Below, piece by piece: positions 16,971 through 25,454 of a stretch of DNA of 64,000 nucleotides. The translations under genes and the position numbers were made by a program. This DNA comes from Thiopseudomonas acetoxidans (GTDB lineage: Bacteria; Pseudomonadota; Gammaproteobacteria; Pseudomonadales; Pseudomonadaceae): NCBI RefSeq assembly GCF_030362935.1, contig NZ_JAUCDY010000007.1, forward strand, positions 71,680 to 135,679. The letters are read 5' to 3'. Below the pieces are notes generated by a model. It was not told the origin of the DNA. It saw nothing but the letters and a program-made list of their open reading frames with translations, and ran no database searches. Within the stretch, counting starts at the first letter, position 1. Each line of letters opens with the position of its first letter.

Positions 16971-18044
16971 TTACTCCTTACGGGTTCTATTTTTGGTTTT
17001 GTTATGCTTAGACTCACTGATTGAAATCCATTCACTAAGCAAGCTATAGGCTACTGCAAGCAACGTTGGGCCTAAAAACAAGCCCATAAAACCAAATGCA
17101 ATAAGTCCACCAAACACACCAATAAGAACCACAATTAGGGGTAAGTTCCCACCACGGCTAATCAAATAGGGTTTTAAAATATTATCTACACTGCTAATAA
17201 CAACAAAACCCCAAACAGCCATAAAAATAGCCATCGTATAGTTTTCTTGGAAAAACAACCAAGCGACGGCCGGTATCCACACCAAAGGCGGACCCATGGG
17301 TATGAGGCTCAGCATAAAGGTCATACCTGATAACAACAAAGCTCCGGGAACACCTGCAATCCAAAAACCAACAAATGCCACTATTGCTTGGGCTGTTGCC
17401 GTACCTATCACACCGTTAACCACGCGGCGTACAGTACCTGCCACCAGCTCTATATAATAATCAGTACGTGTGCCTAACAATCTATGCACCAGTGCACGCA
17501 CAAACAGCGCTAAACGCTCACCATCTCGATAAAAGAAAAACACCAAAAACAAACTGAGCGTGAGCTCCAGCATACCGCCTGCAATACTGGCACTGCGCCC
17601 CAGCAGCCAGTTACCAAGCATCCCCATGTAGGGTTTTACCGCAGAGAACAGCACTGGGCTTTCTTCATCTAAAGTAATCCACATTTCGTGTAGACGCTCA
17701 CCAAAGAAAGGCACATTTTGCAGCCAGTCAGGCTCTGGCGGCATGCCCGTGATACGCAGATTTTTTATCATCTCCGTCCCATCACGGATGTAATCGGCAA
17801 TGTTAAAACCAATCCAGAAAAGAGGGATAGCCACCAGCAGCACCCAGCCTGTCGTGAGTATGGCGGCCGCTAAGGCAATATTCCCATTAAGCTTAGCGGT
17901 TAATAGGCGCATCAATGGCCAGCTAGCAAAAGCCACCACAGCCGCCCAAAAAAGTGCCGACATAAAAGGAGCTAACACCCACAAGCAGGCGCCTATCAAA
18001 GCCAGCAAAAGAATCTGCGTCAGTAAACGATCGCTGCTAATCAT
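16971..18044 (-). CDS. AI-2E family transporter (PerM/YdiK-like)
   Basis: A 357-residue inner-membrane protein with about seven to eight hydrophobic segments. Features of the family are the N-terminal paired helices with PFMSALFWAAVVAFASWP, a long middle soluble stretch, and the conserved C-terminal block SLIPMGPPLVWIPAVAWLF (the P-x-G-P motif). It closes with GGLIAFGFMGLFLGPTLLAVAYSL. Members include the autoinducer-2 exporter TqsA and sodium/proton antiporters, so the substrate stays open. Followed within three bases by the small lipoprotein gene. Confidence 0.85.
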   Translation of the reverse strand: MISSDRLLTQILLLALIGACLWVLAPFMSALFWAAVVAFASWPLMRLLTAKLNGNIALAAAILTTGWVLLVAIPLFWIGFNIADYIRDGTEMIKNLRITGMPPEPDWLQNVPFFGERLHEMWITLDEESPVLFSAVKPYMGMLGNWLLGRSASIAGGMLELTLSLFLVFFFYRDGERLALFVRALVHRLLGTRTDYYIELVAGTVRRVVNGVIGTATAQAIVAFVGFWIAGVPGALLLSGMTFMLSLIPMGPPLVWIPAVAWLFFQENYTMAIFMAVWGFVVISSVDNILKPYLISRGGNLPLIVVLIGVFGGLIAFGFMGLFLGPTLLAVAYSLLSEWISISESKHNKTKNRTRKE

Positions 18045-18127
18045 TGTTGTTCCTTGTTATTCATTCGTTTCTTACCCAAGCATGCAGCTTACTTGTTAAT
18101 CCTTTTTAGCCACATCAGCAGTCTTGG

Positions 18128-18934
18128 CTATTGAATAAGCTGCAAGTAAAGTTTTGAGTTTTCAGCAGAATCAAGCTCTACGCGATTGGCTTTTACTCCA
18201 GCCGCTATCAACTCTTCGTACCAAAGCGCTGCGTTTTCGCCCCCAATAACCACTCTAAAAGCTGCGCTTTGATTGAGTGTACGCACGAGCAAGGCCAGCC
18301 ACTGCGGTTCTGGTTCGGCTGGTAAATGAGTCAGCATTAGTTTTCCACCCTCACGCAACTGACGCAGTAGCGTAGCTGGAGTTGGGCGTAAATCACTAGG
18401 CATTGAGTCAGCAGCCAGCTGCTCAAAATGTAACAAGGAACGTCCATTACCGCGCGTAATCGCATAGACAGTGATCAGCGAACCGTCTTTAGGTTGAATA
18501 AAAGCAGCATAACTCTGCTGTTCATCCGGCCCATACAGGCGCGCGGTATCAAATACCGCATTAGCCCACAGATTACTTGGCCCGCAGTCCTTTCCTTCAC
18601 ACCAAAATAGCATTTGCGCATCATGCTGTTCTAAATAGTCACGTGCGGCCATAAAGGCATCGCCTGCTGTATGTGTTGATGCTAACTGTACGGTTAAAAC
18701 AGATTGTTGCCCGTGCAGTAACACCTCACCGGTATAACGCAAACGACCACTAATACGACGCACAGAACCCAGCGGATAAATCTTTTCTACAGCCTCCTGC
18801 TGCGAGGAGTTAATGACACGGGCATTTTGCAAAGGTGGTAGTGCTTGCAGTGACTCGAATAGAGCTTGTGCAGGCAAGGCATGTGCAACAAGCAGCATGC
18901 CCACACCTAGCAATACAGAAACAAGTTTAGTCAT
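18128..18934 (-). CDS. DUF4892 domain-containing exported protein
   Basis: A 268-residue protein with a Sec signal peptide (LVSVLLGVGMLLVAHALPAQA). The N-terminal domain is of the DUF4892 type (GDAFMAARDYLEQHDAQMLFWCEGKDCGPSNLWANAVF region). The C-terminal part resembles an alpha/beta fold like that at the end of OmpA-type proteins. The start at 18934 (MTKLVSVL) is chosen because it begins a proper signal peptide and overlaps the upstream GST stop as TAATG; the frame is open for another 52 codons upstream, but that stretch lies inside the GST gene. Function is not known; periplasmic or outer-membrane location is inferred. Confidence 0.82.
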   Translation of the reverse strand: MTKLVSVLLGVGMLLVAHALPAQALFESLQALPPLQNARVINSSQQEAVEKIYPLGSVRRISGRLRYTGEVLLHGQQSVLTVQLASTHTAGDAFMAARDYLEQHDAQMLFWCEGKDCGPSNLWANAVFDTARLYGPDEQQSYAAFIQPKDGSLITVYAITRGNGRSLLHFEQLAADSMPSDLRPTPATLLRQLREGGKLMLTHLPAEPEPQWLALLVRTLNQSAAFRVVIGGENAALWYEELIAAGVKANRVELDSAENSKLYLQLIQ

Positions 18935-19596
18935 TATTTCACCAACATCGATTGCGCTGTACCGATGGAGTCTTCTTTGGGTTGTTGCGAGTGTGGTGTT
19001 TGCATACCCTTTTGTACTGCTGGCCTTTGCCCAACCACCTCTAGCCAGCGCTGCAAATGCTCCAAGCCTGCAACTGAAACGCCAGCCCACTCATATGCCG
19101 ATACCCAAGGGTAAGTCGCCATATCAGCAATGCTGTAATCACCCGCCAAATACTCTGCCTGCGTCAGACGTGTGTTGAGCACCTCATACAGACGGCGTGT
19201 CTCATTTTGATAACGCTCAATTGCAGCAGGGATTTTTTCTGGAAAATAGCGATAAAAAACATTGGCCTGCCCCTGCATAGGCCCAATCCCGCCCATTTGA
19301 AACATTAACCATTGCATAGTTACAGAGCGTTGTTTGGCATCAGTCGATAAAAACCGTCCTGATTTTTCAGCCAAATACCAAAGAATCGCACCGGATTCAA
19401 ACACTGCAAAATCACCATTATCACGATCAACGATCGCAGGAATCCGCCCATTTGGGTTAATGGCTAAAAATTCCGGTGCTTTTTGTTCTTTTTTATCAAA
19501 GGAAAGCACATGTAATTGATACTCAAGCGCCATCTCCTCTAAAGCAATAGAAGCCTTATGCCCATTCGGTGTTGCTGCCGTATATAAATCAATCAC
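18934..19596 (-). CDS. Glutathione S-transferase family protein
   Basis: A 220-residue cytosolic GST of the Nu/Yfc-like group. The thioredoxin-fold N-terminal domain has YTAATPNGHKASIALEE and the GSH-binding NPNGRIPAIVD with the cis-proline; the next strand ends in FESGAILWYLAE (the E-S of the gamma-glutamyl site). The helical C-terminal domain follows, with EYLAGDYSIADMATYPWV, a family-typical capping box. TPNGxK in the active site matches YfcG/YghU-type disulfide reductases. GTG start at 19596 with AAGGGGG upstream. It overlaps the DUF4892 gene by one base. Confidence 0.9.
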   Translation of the reverse strand: MIDLYTAATPNGHKASIALEEMALEYQLHVLSFDKKEQKAPEFLAINPNGRIPAIVDRDNGDFAVFESGAILWYLAEKSGRFLSTDAKQRSVTMQWLMFQMGGIGPMQGQANVFYRYFPEKIPAAIERYQNETRRLYEVLNTRLTQAEYLAGDYSIADMATYPWVSAYEWAGVSVAGLEHLQRWLEVVGQRPAVQKGMQTPHSQQPKEDSIGTAQSMLVK

Positions 19597-19617
19597 TTAA
19601 ACCCCCTTGCTTACTCG

Positions 19618-20490
19618 CTATCTAGCTGCTAAAAACTCAGCAAAGCATTCAGCTACAGCTTGCGCACCCTGTTCATCATCAAGATGCAGGTGGTGACCAC
19701 CTAAAACTCTGTGTATCACCATATTTTGTTTGTCCAATGTATCCATAAAGGCCATAAACTCTGGCACATTAACCAGTAGACCCTGCTCTGCCAAGACTAG
19801 GCTAACTGGGCACTGAAGTGCCTGCACAAAAGCCTGTGCATGCTTGATGGTTAAGCGCAGAGGTGAAGGCAAGGTTAAACGCACATCCGTATTCCAGCAA
19901 TAACCACCACCCACCGGACTCAGCCCGCGCGACACCAGTAACTGTGCCGCCAACTCACTCACCGGCATAAAGCCACGCACCCGTGCCTGTACAGCCTGAG
20001 CTTCAGAGCTATAGACCGTTTTCTTTTTAGTATGCACATCAATTTGCGCCAACAACGCTTCACCCAACTTTTTCGGTGATTGCGCGGCCTCGCCAGTATC
20101 AGGCACCAAACCATCAATCAGCGCCAAACGCTCAATACGTTCTGGCACGGCAGCAGCAACCAACACACCGACAATGCCACCTAGCGAATGACCTAAAATT
20201 GAAAACTTAGACCAGCCTAACTCCTGGGTAGCCAACAAGGCATCAGTGGCAAAGTCCCATAACTGATAACCCGCACCCGGAGCACGACGACCAGAAAAAC
20301 CATGTCCTGCCATATCCAAGGCGACAATCCGCAAGCCTGGAAGCTTAGGTGCTAACAACTCAAAACTCATGGCATTATCAAGCCAGCCATGTAGGGCTAA
20401 TACTGGAACACCGTCTTCAGGTCCATAAACACGAGCTGCGAGATCGATATGCGGTAATTGAATACGTATTTCTTTTGCTGGGTAGCTCAC
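19618..20490 (-). CDS. Alpha/beta-fold hydrolase
   Basis: A 290-residue cytosolic hydrolase. It carries the HG oxyanion motif (VLALHGWLDNAMSFE), the nucleophile elbow GHSLGGIVG, and a C-terminal catalytic His in VLGGHHLHLDDEQGA. The HGWLDN opening is shared with serine hydrolase-like (SERHL) proteins. The substrate is unknown. GTG start at 20490, supported by AGGAG. It lies between sixA and the GST gene on the same strand with short gaps, so co-transcription is likely. Confidence 0.88.
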   Translation of the reverse strand: MSYPAKEIRIQLPHIDLAARVYGPEDGVPVLALHGWLDNAMSFELLAPKLPGLRIVALDMAGHGFSGRRAPGAGYQLWDFATDALLATQELGWSKFSILGHSLGGIVGVLVAAAVPERIERLALIDGLVPDTGEAAQSPKKLGEALLAQIDVHTKKKTVYSSEAQAVQARVRGFMPVSELAAQLLVSRGLSPVGGGYCWNTDVRLTLPSPLRLTIKHAQAFVQALQCPVSLVLAEQGLLVNVPEFMAFMDTLDKQNMVIHRVLGGHHLHLDDEQGAQAVAECFAEFLAAR

Positions 20491-20505
20491 TGGCTCTCCT
20501 TCTTG

Positions 20506-20964
20506 TTAATTTTGTACATGCTGCACTGACAACAGATTCATTGCTGCCGCCAGGCAATCCCCCTCTAACTGCACCACAGTAGCTGTAGCTAATGGCATTG
20601 AATACTGCGCGCTGCCATCACAAAACCAGCCAACTAGATTGCCCAATAACGGCTGATGACCTATTAATAACAAGCTATCCACAGTATAGCTAGCCAAATA
20701 ACGCTGCGCTTCAGCCACGCTACTTTCTGGGGTTAGCCAAGGTACTATTTCGGGCTCTTTGTGATAATCCACTGCCGGCAAAAAAATCTCTGCTGTTTGC
20801 CTGGCCCTAATATAGGGGCTGCATAAAGCGTGGGAAAACCTGTTACCCGCGACACTTTGCGCTGCCTCAATCACTTGTTTACGACCTCGCTCAGTCAGCT
20901 GCCGCTCAGCATCTTTGCGCTGGTAGGGTTGCGCTTCACCATGACGTAACAACCAAAGCTTCAT
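20506..20964 (-). CDS. sixA: Phosphohistidine phosphatase SixA
   Basis: A 152-residue histidine phosphatase that removes phosphate from phosphohistidine on signalling or PTS proteins. The catalytic motif LLRHGEAQPY holds the nucleophilic His. The second half has LLIGHQPLLGNLVGWF with the proton-relay His, as in E. coli SixA. Length is typical. It follows the DUF4389 gene by 9 bp, in a probable gpsA-DUF4389-sixA operon, an order shared with Pseudomonas. Confidence 0.92.
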   Translation of the reverse strand: MKLWLLRHGEAQPYQRKDAERQLTERGRKQVIEAAQSVAGNRFSHALCSPYIRARQTAEIFLPAVDYHKEPEIVPWLTPESSVAEAQRYLASYTVDSLLLIGHQPLLGNLVGWFCDGSAQYSMPLATATVVQLEGDCLAAAMNLLSVQHVQN

Positions 20965-20973
20965 ATGTATTAT

Positions 20974-21309
20974 CTACTCTGCTGTGTCCACTTCTTTGCG
21001 TGATTGATAAGCTGCTTCGCCTTCGGCCGGATAAGCTTGGGGCCAGTCAGCAATTGGCCAAGGCTTTTCATCTGTACTGAACACCTCAAAACGCCCAATT
21101 TGTAGCAAATATTGGCTTAACGAGTCACCGAAGCTCATCAGGTTTTGATGAGGCGCCGCATAGATCAAACGAAACACCAACTGCGCCAAAACCACTAACC
21201 CCAACAAGGGTACCGCTATCTGCCAAACCAACAAAAAAACCAACATCCAGATGATACGCAAAACGATAGCTTCTCGAGCTATACGTTTGGCTAGCCTATT
21301 CATGCTCAT
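20974..21309 (-). CDS. DUF4389 domain-containing membrane protein
   Basis: A 111-residue protein with one or two transmembrane segments (VLRIIWMLVFLLVWQIAVPLL and the adjoining hydrophobic part). After them comes the family signature RLIYAAPHQNLMSFGDSLSQYLLQI. DUF4389 proteins in Pseudomonas sit next to gpsA exactly as here. The ATG overlaps the gpsA stop (ATGA). Function is unknown. Confidence 0.85.
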   Translation of the reverse strand: MSMNRLAKRIAREAIVLRIIWMLVFLLVWQIAVPLLGLVVLAQLVFRLIYAAPHQNLMSFGDSLSQYLLQIGRFEVFSTDEKPWPIADWPQAYPAEGEAAYQSRKEVDTAE

Positions 21310-22334
21310 ACTCCAAAACCCTCGGTGGAGATAAAGTCAACCTCTGTTTTGGGCTCGCCCAGCATCAAACCACCCACCACCTGCTTCATGGTGTAGCCAT
21401 CAAACAACACGGCATACAAGCCCGTAACCAAGGGCATATAAACACCCAGTTCTTCGGCTTTCTGTTTGAGCACCTTAATAGTGTGCACGCCCTCAGCCAC
21501 CTCACCCAAACGCTCCACGGCCTGCTCTAAGCTCAGACCTTCACCCAACGCATAACCAATTTGGTAGTTGCGACTTTTTACCGAACTGCAGGTCACCACC
21601 AGATCGCCCACACCCGCCAAACCTAAAAACGTCATGGGATTTGCACCCAGCTTGACCGCAAAACGAGTCATTTCTGCTAAAGCCCGAGTAATCAGCATAC
21701 TGCGAGTATTCTCGCCCATGCCCATAGCCACCGCCATGCCCGCTATAATAGCGTAGACATTTTTCAATGCCCCACCCAACTCAACACCAAAGCGGTCCGC
21801 ACTGGCATACACACGAAACGTGTCGCCATGCAGCACTAACTGCACTTGTGCACACAAGTCGGCATCTTCACTGGCAATCACGCTGGCGGTCAACGCATGT
21901 TCGGCAATTTCGCGCGCTAAATTAGGGCCCGACAGCACACCGATACGCGCCTGGGGCGCAATGTCCTCTAAAATCTGACTCATCAACTTAAAGGTATCTG
22001 CTTCAATCCCCTTGGTGGTGCTAATCAGCAGCTTGCTGCTCAGTATATCCGCATAAGGCTCTAACACGGCGCGCAACGCTGTTGAAGGCAAAGCCACAAA
22101 AACCATATCGCAGGCGACCAAGCTCGCAGCCAAGTCAGTAACAGGCTCGATACCCTTGAGCAAAGGCACATCCTTTAAATAGCGCGGGTTTTTACCATGC
22201 TCACGCATATAAGCAGCTTGTTGTTCATCGCGCATCCACAACAAAACACGCTGTCGATTGCCCGCTAATAAATTAGCCAGCGCCGTACCAAAACTACCGC
22301 CACCTAAAACGGCAACAGGTTTAGTTGTTGTCAT
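21306..22334 (-). CDS. gpsA: Glycerol-3-phosphate dehydrogenase [NAD(P)+]
   Basis: A 342-residue cytosolic enzyme reducing dihydroxyacetone phosphate to sn-glycerol 3-phosphate for phospholipid synthesis. The Rossmann motif AVLGGGSFGTALANL lies at the N-terminus. Other conserved parts are STTKGIEAD, SGPNLAREIAE, the catalytic Lys region ELGGALKNVYAIIAGM, and the substrate-binding motif MGMGENTRSMLITRALAEM. Full length. It leads the gpsA-DUF4389-sixA group. Confidence 0.96.
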   Translation of the reverse strand: MTTTKPVAVLGGGSFGTALANLLAGNRQRVLLWMRDEQQAAYMREHGKNPRYLKDVPLLKGIEPVTDLAASLVACDMVFVALPSTALRAVLEPYADILSSKLLISTTKGIEADTFKLMSQILEDIAPQARIGVLSGPNLAREIAEHALTASVIASEDADLCAQVQLVLHGDTFRVYASADRFGVELGGALKNVYAIIAGMAVAMGMGENTRSMLITRALAEMTRFAVKLGANPMTFLGLAGVGDLVVTCSSVKSRNYQIGYALGEGLSLEQAVERLGEVAEGVHTIKVLKQKAEELGVYMPLVTGLYAVLFDGYTMKQVVGGLMLGEPKTEVDFISTEGFGV

Positions 22335-22413
22335 TACATCTCTCTCCCACCGCCTATAGCGAATCCAAGCATTATAGAGAACTCACCTGCCTTCACCAAT
22401 CTATTTACATGGC

Positions 22414-23322
22414 TCAGCTTGGCAGTAGCATTAACACCAAGGGCAGACTCAACGCAGCCAATAACGTTTGCATGGTAATAATCCCCGCCATCAACTGACT
22501 GTCCCCGCCCATTTGTCGAGCTAAAATATAGGCACTGGGCGCCGTTGGCAGGGCAAAAAATATCACCACTAAAGCGCCAGCCAAAGCGGGCAACTGCAAC
22601 AACCAAGCGAGTAAACCAACCAAGCACGGAAGTAACAGTAACTTACCAGCACTATTTAGCAACAAGGCATGCCGCTCACCCAGCAAATACGCCGGCTGTA
22701 AAGCGGCTCCCACACAGAGCAACCCCAAAGGCAAACTAGCCGCACCCAGCATGCTTAAAAACCTGTCGCTACCTAACGGCAATCCCACCTCAGATAAATT
22801 CAATGCAATGCCCACAACACAGGCCAAAATTAAAGGGTTCTTCAGAACAGGCAACAGCAGCTGCTGAATGCGCACCTCTTTACCCGCTGCCAAAGCCCAC
22901 ACAGATAACAGATTAAGAATGGGAACTTTAATCGCTAAAATAATGGCAGCCAAAGCCAAGCCATCCTTGCCAAACATCGCAGCAACAACAGCCAAACCCA
23001 GATAGGTATTAAAGCGCAGCGCGCCTTGCGCCAAGACACCAAATCGCGTGGCAGGCCAGCTATAGCGCTTACGCAACAACTGTAAAACAGCCCAAGCCAC
23101 TGCAATACTCAAAACAATCAACAGTGCCATCTGCGGTAAGTCGGGACTAAAAAACGGTGCCAGTGTTAGGCTGCTAATCAATAGCGCTGGAAATAAGAAA
23201 AAATAGTTTAACTTTTCCGCACCCACCCAAAATTCAGCGCCAAAAAGCCGCAGTTTTTGCAACACAAACCCACTTACAATCAAAGCAAAGATAGGCCATA
23301 ACGCCAATAAAACACCCTGCAT
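22414..23322 (-). CDS. AEC (auxin efflux carrier) family transporter
   Basis: A 302-residue inner-membrane protein with about ten hydrophobic segments of the AEC/malonate-transporter type. Typical segments are LWPIFALIVSGFVLQKL at the N-terminus, LSVWALAAGKEV, and LGLLCVGAALQPAYLLG before a central cytoplasmic turn, then FFALPTAPSAYILARQMGGD near the end. Bacterial members export or exchange small organic acids such as malonate or malate; the substrate here is unknown. It is divergent from fabA. Confidence 0.85.
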   Translation of the reverse strand: MQGVLLALWPIFALIVSGFVLQKLRLFGAEFWVGAEKLNYFFLFPALLISSLTLAPFFSPDLPQMALLIVLSIAVAWAVLQLLRKRYSWPATRFGVLAQGALRFNTYLGLAVVAAMFGKDGLALAAIILAIKVPILNLLSVWALAAGKEVRIQQLLLPVLKNPLILACVVGIALNLSEVGLPLGSDRFLSMLGAASLPLGLLCVGAALQPAYLLGERHALLLNSAGKLLLLPCLVGLLAWLLQLPALAGALVVIFFALPTAPSAYILARQMGGDSQLMAGIITMQTLLAALSLPLVLMLLPS

Positions 23323-23653
23323 AACAGCCCCTATTTGTTCTACGCCTACATTTTTTCCTGCTCGATACTATACAAGACAAAGCGCTTTACAGCGCAACAG
23401 GAAAGGTCCGCTTTGCCATATTAATGCTCCAAACACGCATTACTACAACGAACATGTGACTTAGGTTAAGTGGCACTTGTCTATCTGTACTGTAAAATGC
23501 TGTTTTTTTAGTTAAAGCCTCCCTGCATTACTAACGAGCAGCTTTGCGTCAACACAATATAAAGTCTTAAGTTCTATAGATTTTTCTTGTTACCCAGATT
23601 TAAATAGGCAATTATTTTACGCCTACTAAGAGAACACTTTACAAGGATCCAGC
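23323..23653. promoter_or_regulatory. Divergent intergenic region AEC transporter / fabA
   Basis: 331 bp without a gene. It contains the inverted repeat GCGCT-N4-AGCGC at 23382-23395. Unsaturated fatty-acid genes are usually regulated (FabR or DesT type), but I cannot identify a convincing operator by eye. A ribosome site AAGGATC lies just before fabA. Confidence 0.4.
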
Positions 23654-24169
23654 ATGAGCAAACAAAATTCCTTTACCTACGAAGAGCTTCTAAAGTGCAG
23701 TCGTGGAGAACTCTTCGGACCCGGTAATGCGCAGTTGCCAGCGCCCAATATGCTGATGATTGATCGCATTACGCACATCTGCGAAACAGGTGGTAAGTAC
23801 GGTAAAGGTGAAATTGTCGCCGAGTTAGATATTAATCCTGACCTATGGTTTTTCGGCTGTCACTTTGAAGGTGACCCAGTAATGCCCGGCTGTCTTGGTC
23901 TAGACGCCATGTGGCAATTGGTTGGTTTTCACTTAGGCTGGCAAGGTAACCCTGGCCGCGGTCGCGCATTAGGCTCGGGGGACGTCAAATTTTTTGGTCA
24001 AGTACTACCCACAGCTAAAAAGGTCACTTACAACATTCATATCAAGCGCACCATTAACCGCTCACTAATCCTAGCAATTGCTGACGGCACCGTGAGTGTT
24101 GATGGTCGTGAAATCTATAGTGCCGAAGGCTTAAGAGTCGGCCTATTTACTTCCACTGATTCTTTTTAA
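23654..24169 (+). CDS. fabA: 3-hydroxydecanoyl-ACP dehydratase/isomerase FabA
   Basis: A 171-residue homodimeric hot-dog-fold enzyme. It dehydrates 3-hydroxydecanoyl-ACP and isomerises the trans-2 product to cis-3, starting unsaturated fatty-acid synthesis. The catalytic His is in FFGCHFEGDPVMPGC and the Asp in LGLDAMWQLVGF. The rest matches FabA throughout (FFGQVLPTAKKVTYNI). It is followed 11 bases later by fabB, with which it forms an operon. Start ATG at 23654 with AAGGAT upstream. Confidence 0.97.
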   Translation: MSKQNSFTYEELLKCSRGELFGPGNAQLPAPNMLMIDRITHICETGGKYGKGEIVAELDINPDLWFFGCHFEGDPVMPGCLGLDAMWQLVGFHLGWQGNPGRGRALGSGDVKFFGQVLPTAKKVTYNIHIKRTINRSLILAIADGTVSVDGREIYSAEGLRVGLFTSTDSF

Positions 24170-24180
24170 GGATGGAATGT

Positions 24181-25398
24181 ATGCGTCGTGCAGTAATCAC
24201 AGGTATTGGTATTGTTTCTTGCTTAGGAACAGATAAAAACACAGTTATAGACAGCTTGCGTACTGGTCGCTCTGGTATTCGTTTTAACCCAAGCTATGCT
24301 GAGGCTGGCTTGCGCAGCCAAGTTTCCGGCTCTGTAGATATCGATTTAAACGAATTGATTGATCGCAAAGTACTTCGCTTTATGGGCGACGCAGCTGCCT
24401 TTGCCTATCTTTCCATGCAGCAAGCGATTGAAGATAGCGGCCTAACTGAAGAGCAGGTATCTAACCCGCGCACGGGTTTGATTGCGGGCTCCGGCGGCGC
24501 CTCCACCTTGAACCAAATGGAAGCCATCGACACCCTACGTGAAAAAGGCGTTAAGCGCATCGGTCCTTACCGTGTCACTCGCACCATGGGCAGTACCGTT
24601 TCAGCCTGTCTGGCGACTCCTTTCAAAATCAAAGGGGTTAACTACTCTGTTTCCTCTGCGTGCGCCACCAGCGCTCACTGTATTGGTCAGGCCGTTGAGC
24701 AAATTCAGCTCGGCAAACAAGACGTCGTTTTTGCCGGTGGTGGCGAAGAAGAGCATTGGAGCCAAAGCTGCCTGTTTGATGCCATGGGCGCGCTCTCCAC
24801 TCAATACAACGACACCCCAGACAAAGCTTCCCGTGCTTACTGCAGTAAGCGTGATGGCTTTGTCATTGCTGGCGGTGGCGGCATGATAGTTGTTGAAGAA
24901 CTTGAGCATGCCTTAAAGCGCGGCGCTAAAATTTATGCTGAGATCGTCGGCTACGGCGCTACATCCGATGGTTACGACATGGTCGCACCTAGCGGCGAAG
25001 GTGCTGTACGCTGCATGCAACAGGCCCTAAACAACGTGGACGCTCCGGTTGACTACATCAACACGCACGGCACTTCTACCCCTGTGGGCGATACAGCAGA
25101 ACTTAACGCTATCCGCGAAGTATTTGGCGATAAAAACCCTGCAATCAGCTCCACCAAGAGTTTGTCTGGCCACTCTTTAGGCGCCACTGGCGTACAAGAG
25201 GCCATTTACTCGTTGCTGATGATGGAAAATAATTTTATTGCCGGTTCGGTCAATATCGAAGACATGGATGAAGCGGCTAAGGGTTTAAATATAATCACCA
25301 AAACCCAAGAAAACGTAACGCTCAATACCATTATGAGTAACAGCTTCGGTTTTGGTGGCACTAACGCCACGCTGGTGTTACAACGTTATAACCACTGA
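24181..25398 (+). CDS. fabB: 3-oxoacyl-ACP synthase I FabB
   Basis: A 405-residue condensing enzyme that elongates cis-3-decenoyl-ACP, the partner of FabA in unsaturated fatty-acid synthesis. The catalytic triad is visible: Cys in VSSACATSAHCIG, and His in NTHGTSTPVGD and KSLSGHSLGATG. The start at 24181 (MRRAVITGIG) is chosen over the in-frame ATG at 24172 because it matches Pseudomonas FabB and has AAGGATGGA upstream. It ends shortly before a strong terminator. Confidence 0.97.
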   Translation: MRRAVITGIGIVSCLGTDKNTVIDSLRTGRSGIRFNPSYAEAGLRSQVSGSVDIDLNELIDRKVLRFMGDAAAFAYLSMQQAIEDSGLTEEQVSNPRTGLIAGSGGASTLNQMEAIDTLREKGVKRIGPYRVTRTMGSTVSACLATPFKIKGVNYSVSSACATSAHCIGQAVEQIQLGKQDVVFAGGGEEEHWSQSCLFDAMGALSTQYNDTPDKASRAYCSKRDGFVIAGGGGMIVVEELEHALKRGAKIYAEIVGYGATSDGYDMVAPSGEGAVRCMQQALNNVDAPVDYINTHGTSTPVGDTAELNAIREVFGDKNPAISSTKSLSGHSLGATGVQEAIYSLLMMENNFIAGSVNIEDMDEAAKGLNIITKTQENVTLNTIMSNSFGFGGTNATLVLQRYNH

Positions 25399-25415
25399 TT
25401 TAGTTAGCACTGCAC

Positions 25416-25443
25416 AAAAAAGGCTGCCGCGGCAGCCTTTTTT
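25416..25443. terminator. Bidirectional rho-independent terminator after fabB
   Basis: A perfect palindrome, AAAAAAGGCTGCCG followed by its complement ending in six T residues. The GC stem flanked by A and T runs suits both fabB on the plus strand and the convergent acuI-like gene on the minus strand. Confidence 0.9.
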
Positions 25444-25454
25444 ATTGCTCTAAT

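Noticed and set aside
18935..19090. 52-codon N-terminal extension of the DUF4892 protein
   Set aside because: It lies wholly inside the GST gene in another frame. Without it the protein starts with a normal signal peptide.
22334..22627. 97-codon minus-strand ORF overlapping the AEC transporter gene
   Set aside because: It overlaps the transporter in another frame and shows no family features; it is a shadow frame.
23323..23653. FabR/DesT-type operator before fabA
   Set aside because: I found only one short inverted repeat (GCGCT-N4-AGCGC) and no match to a known operator, so no specific site is claimed.
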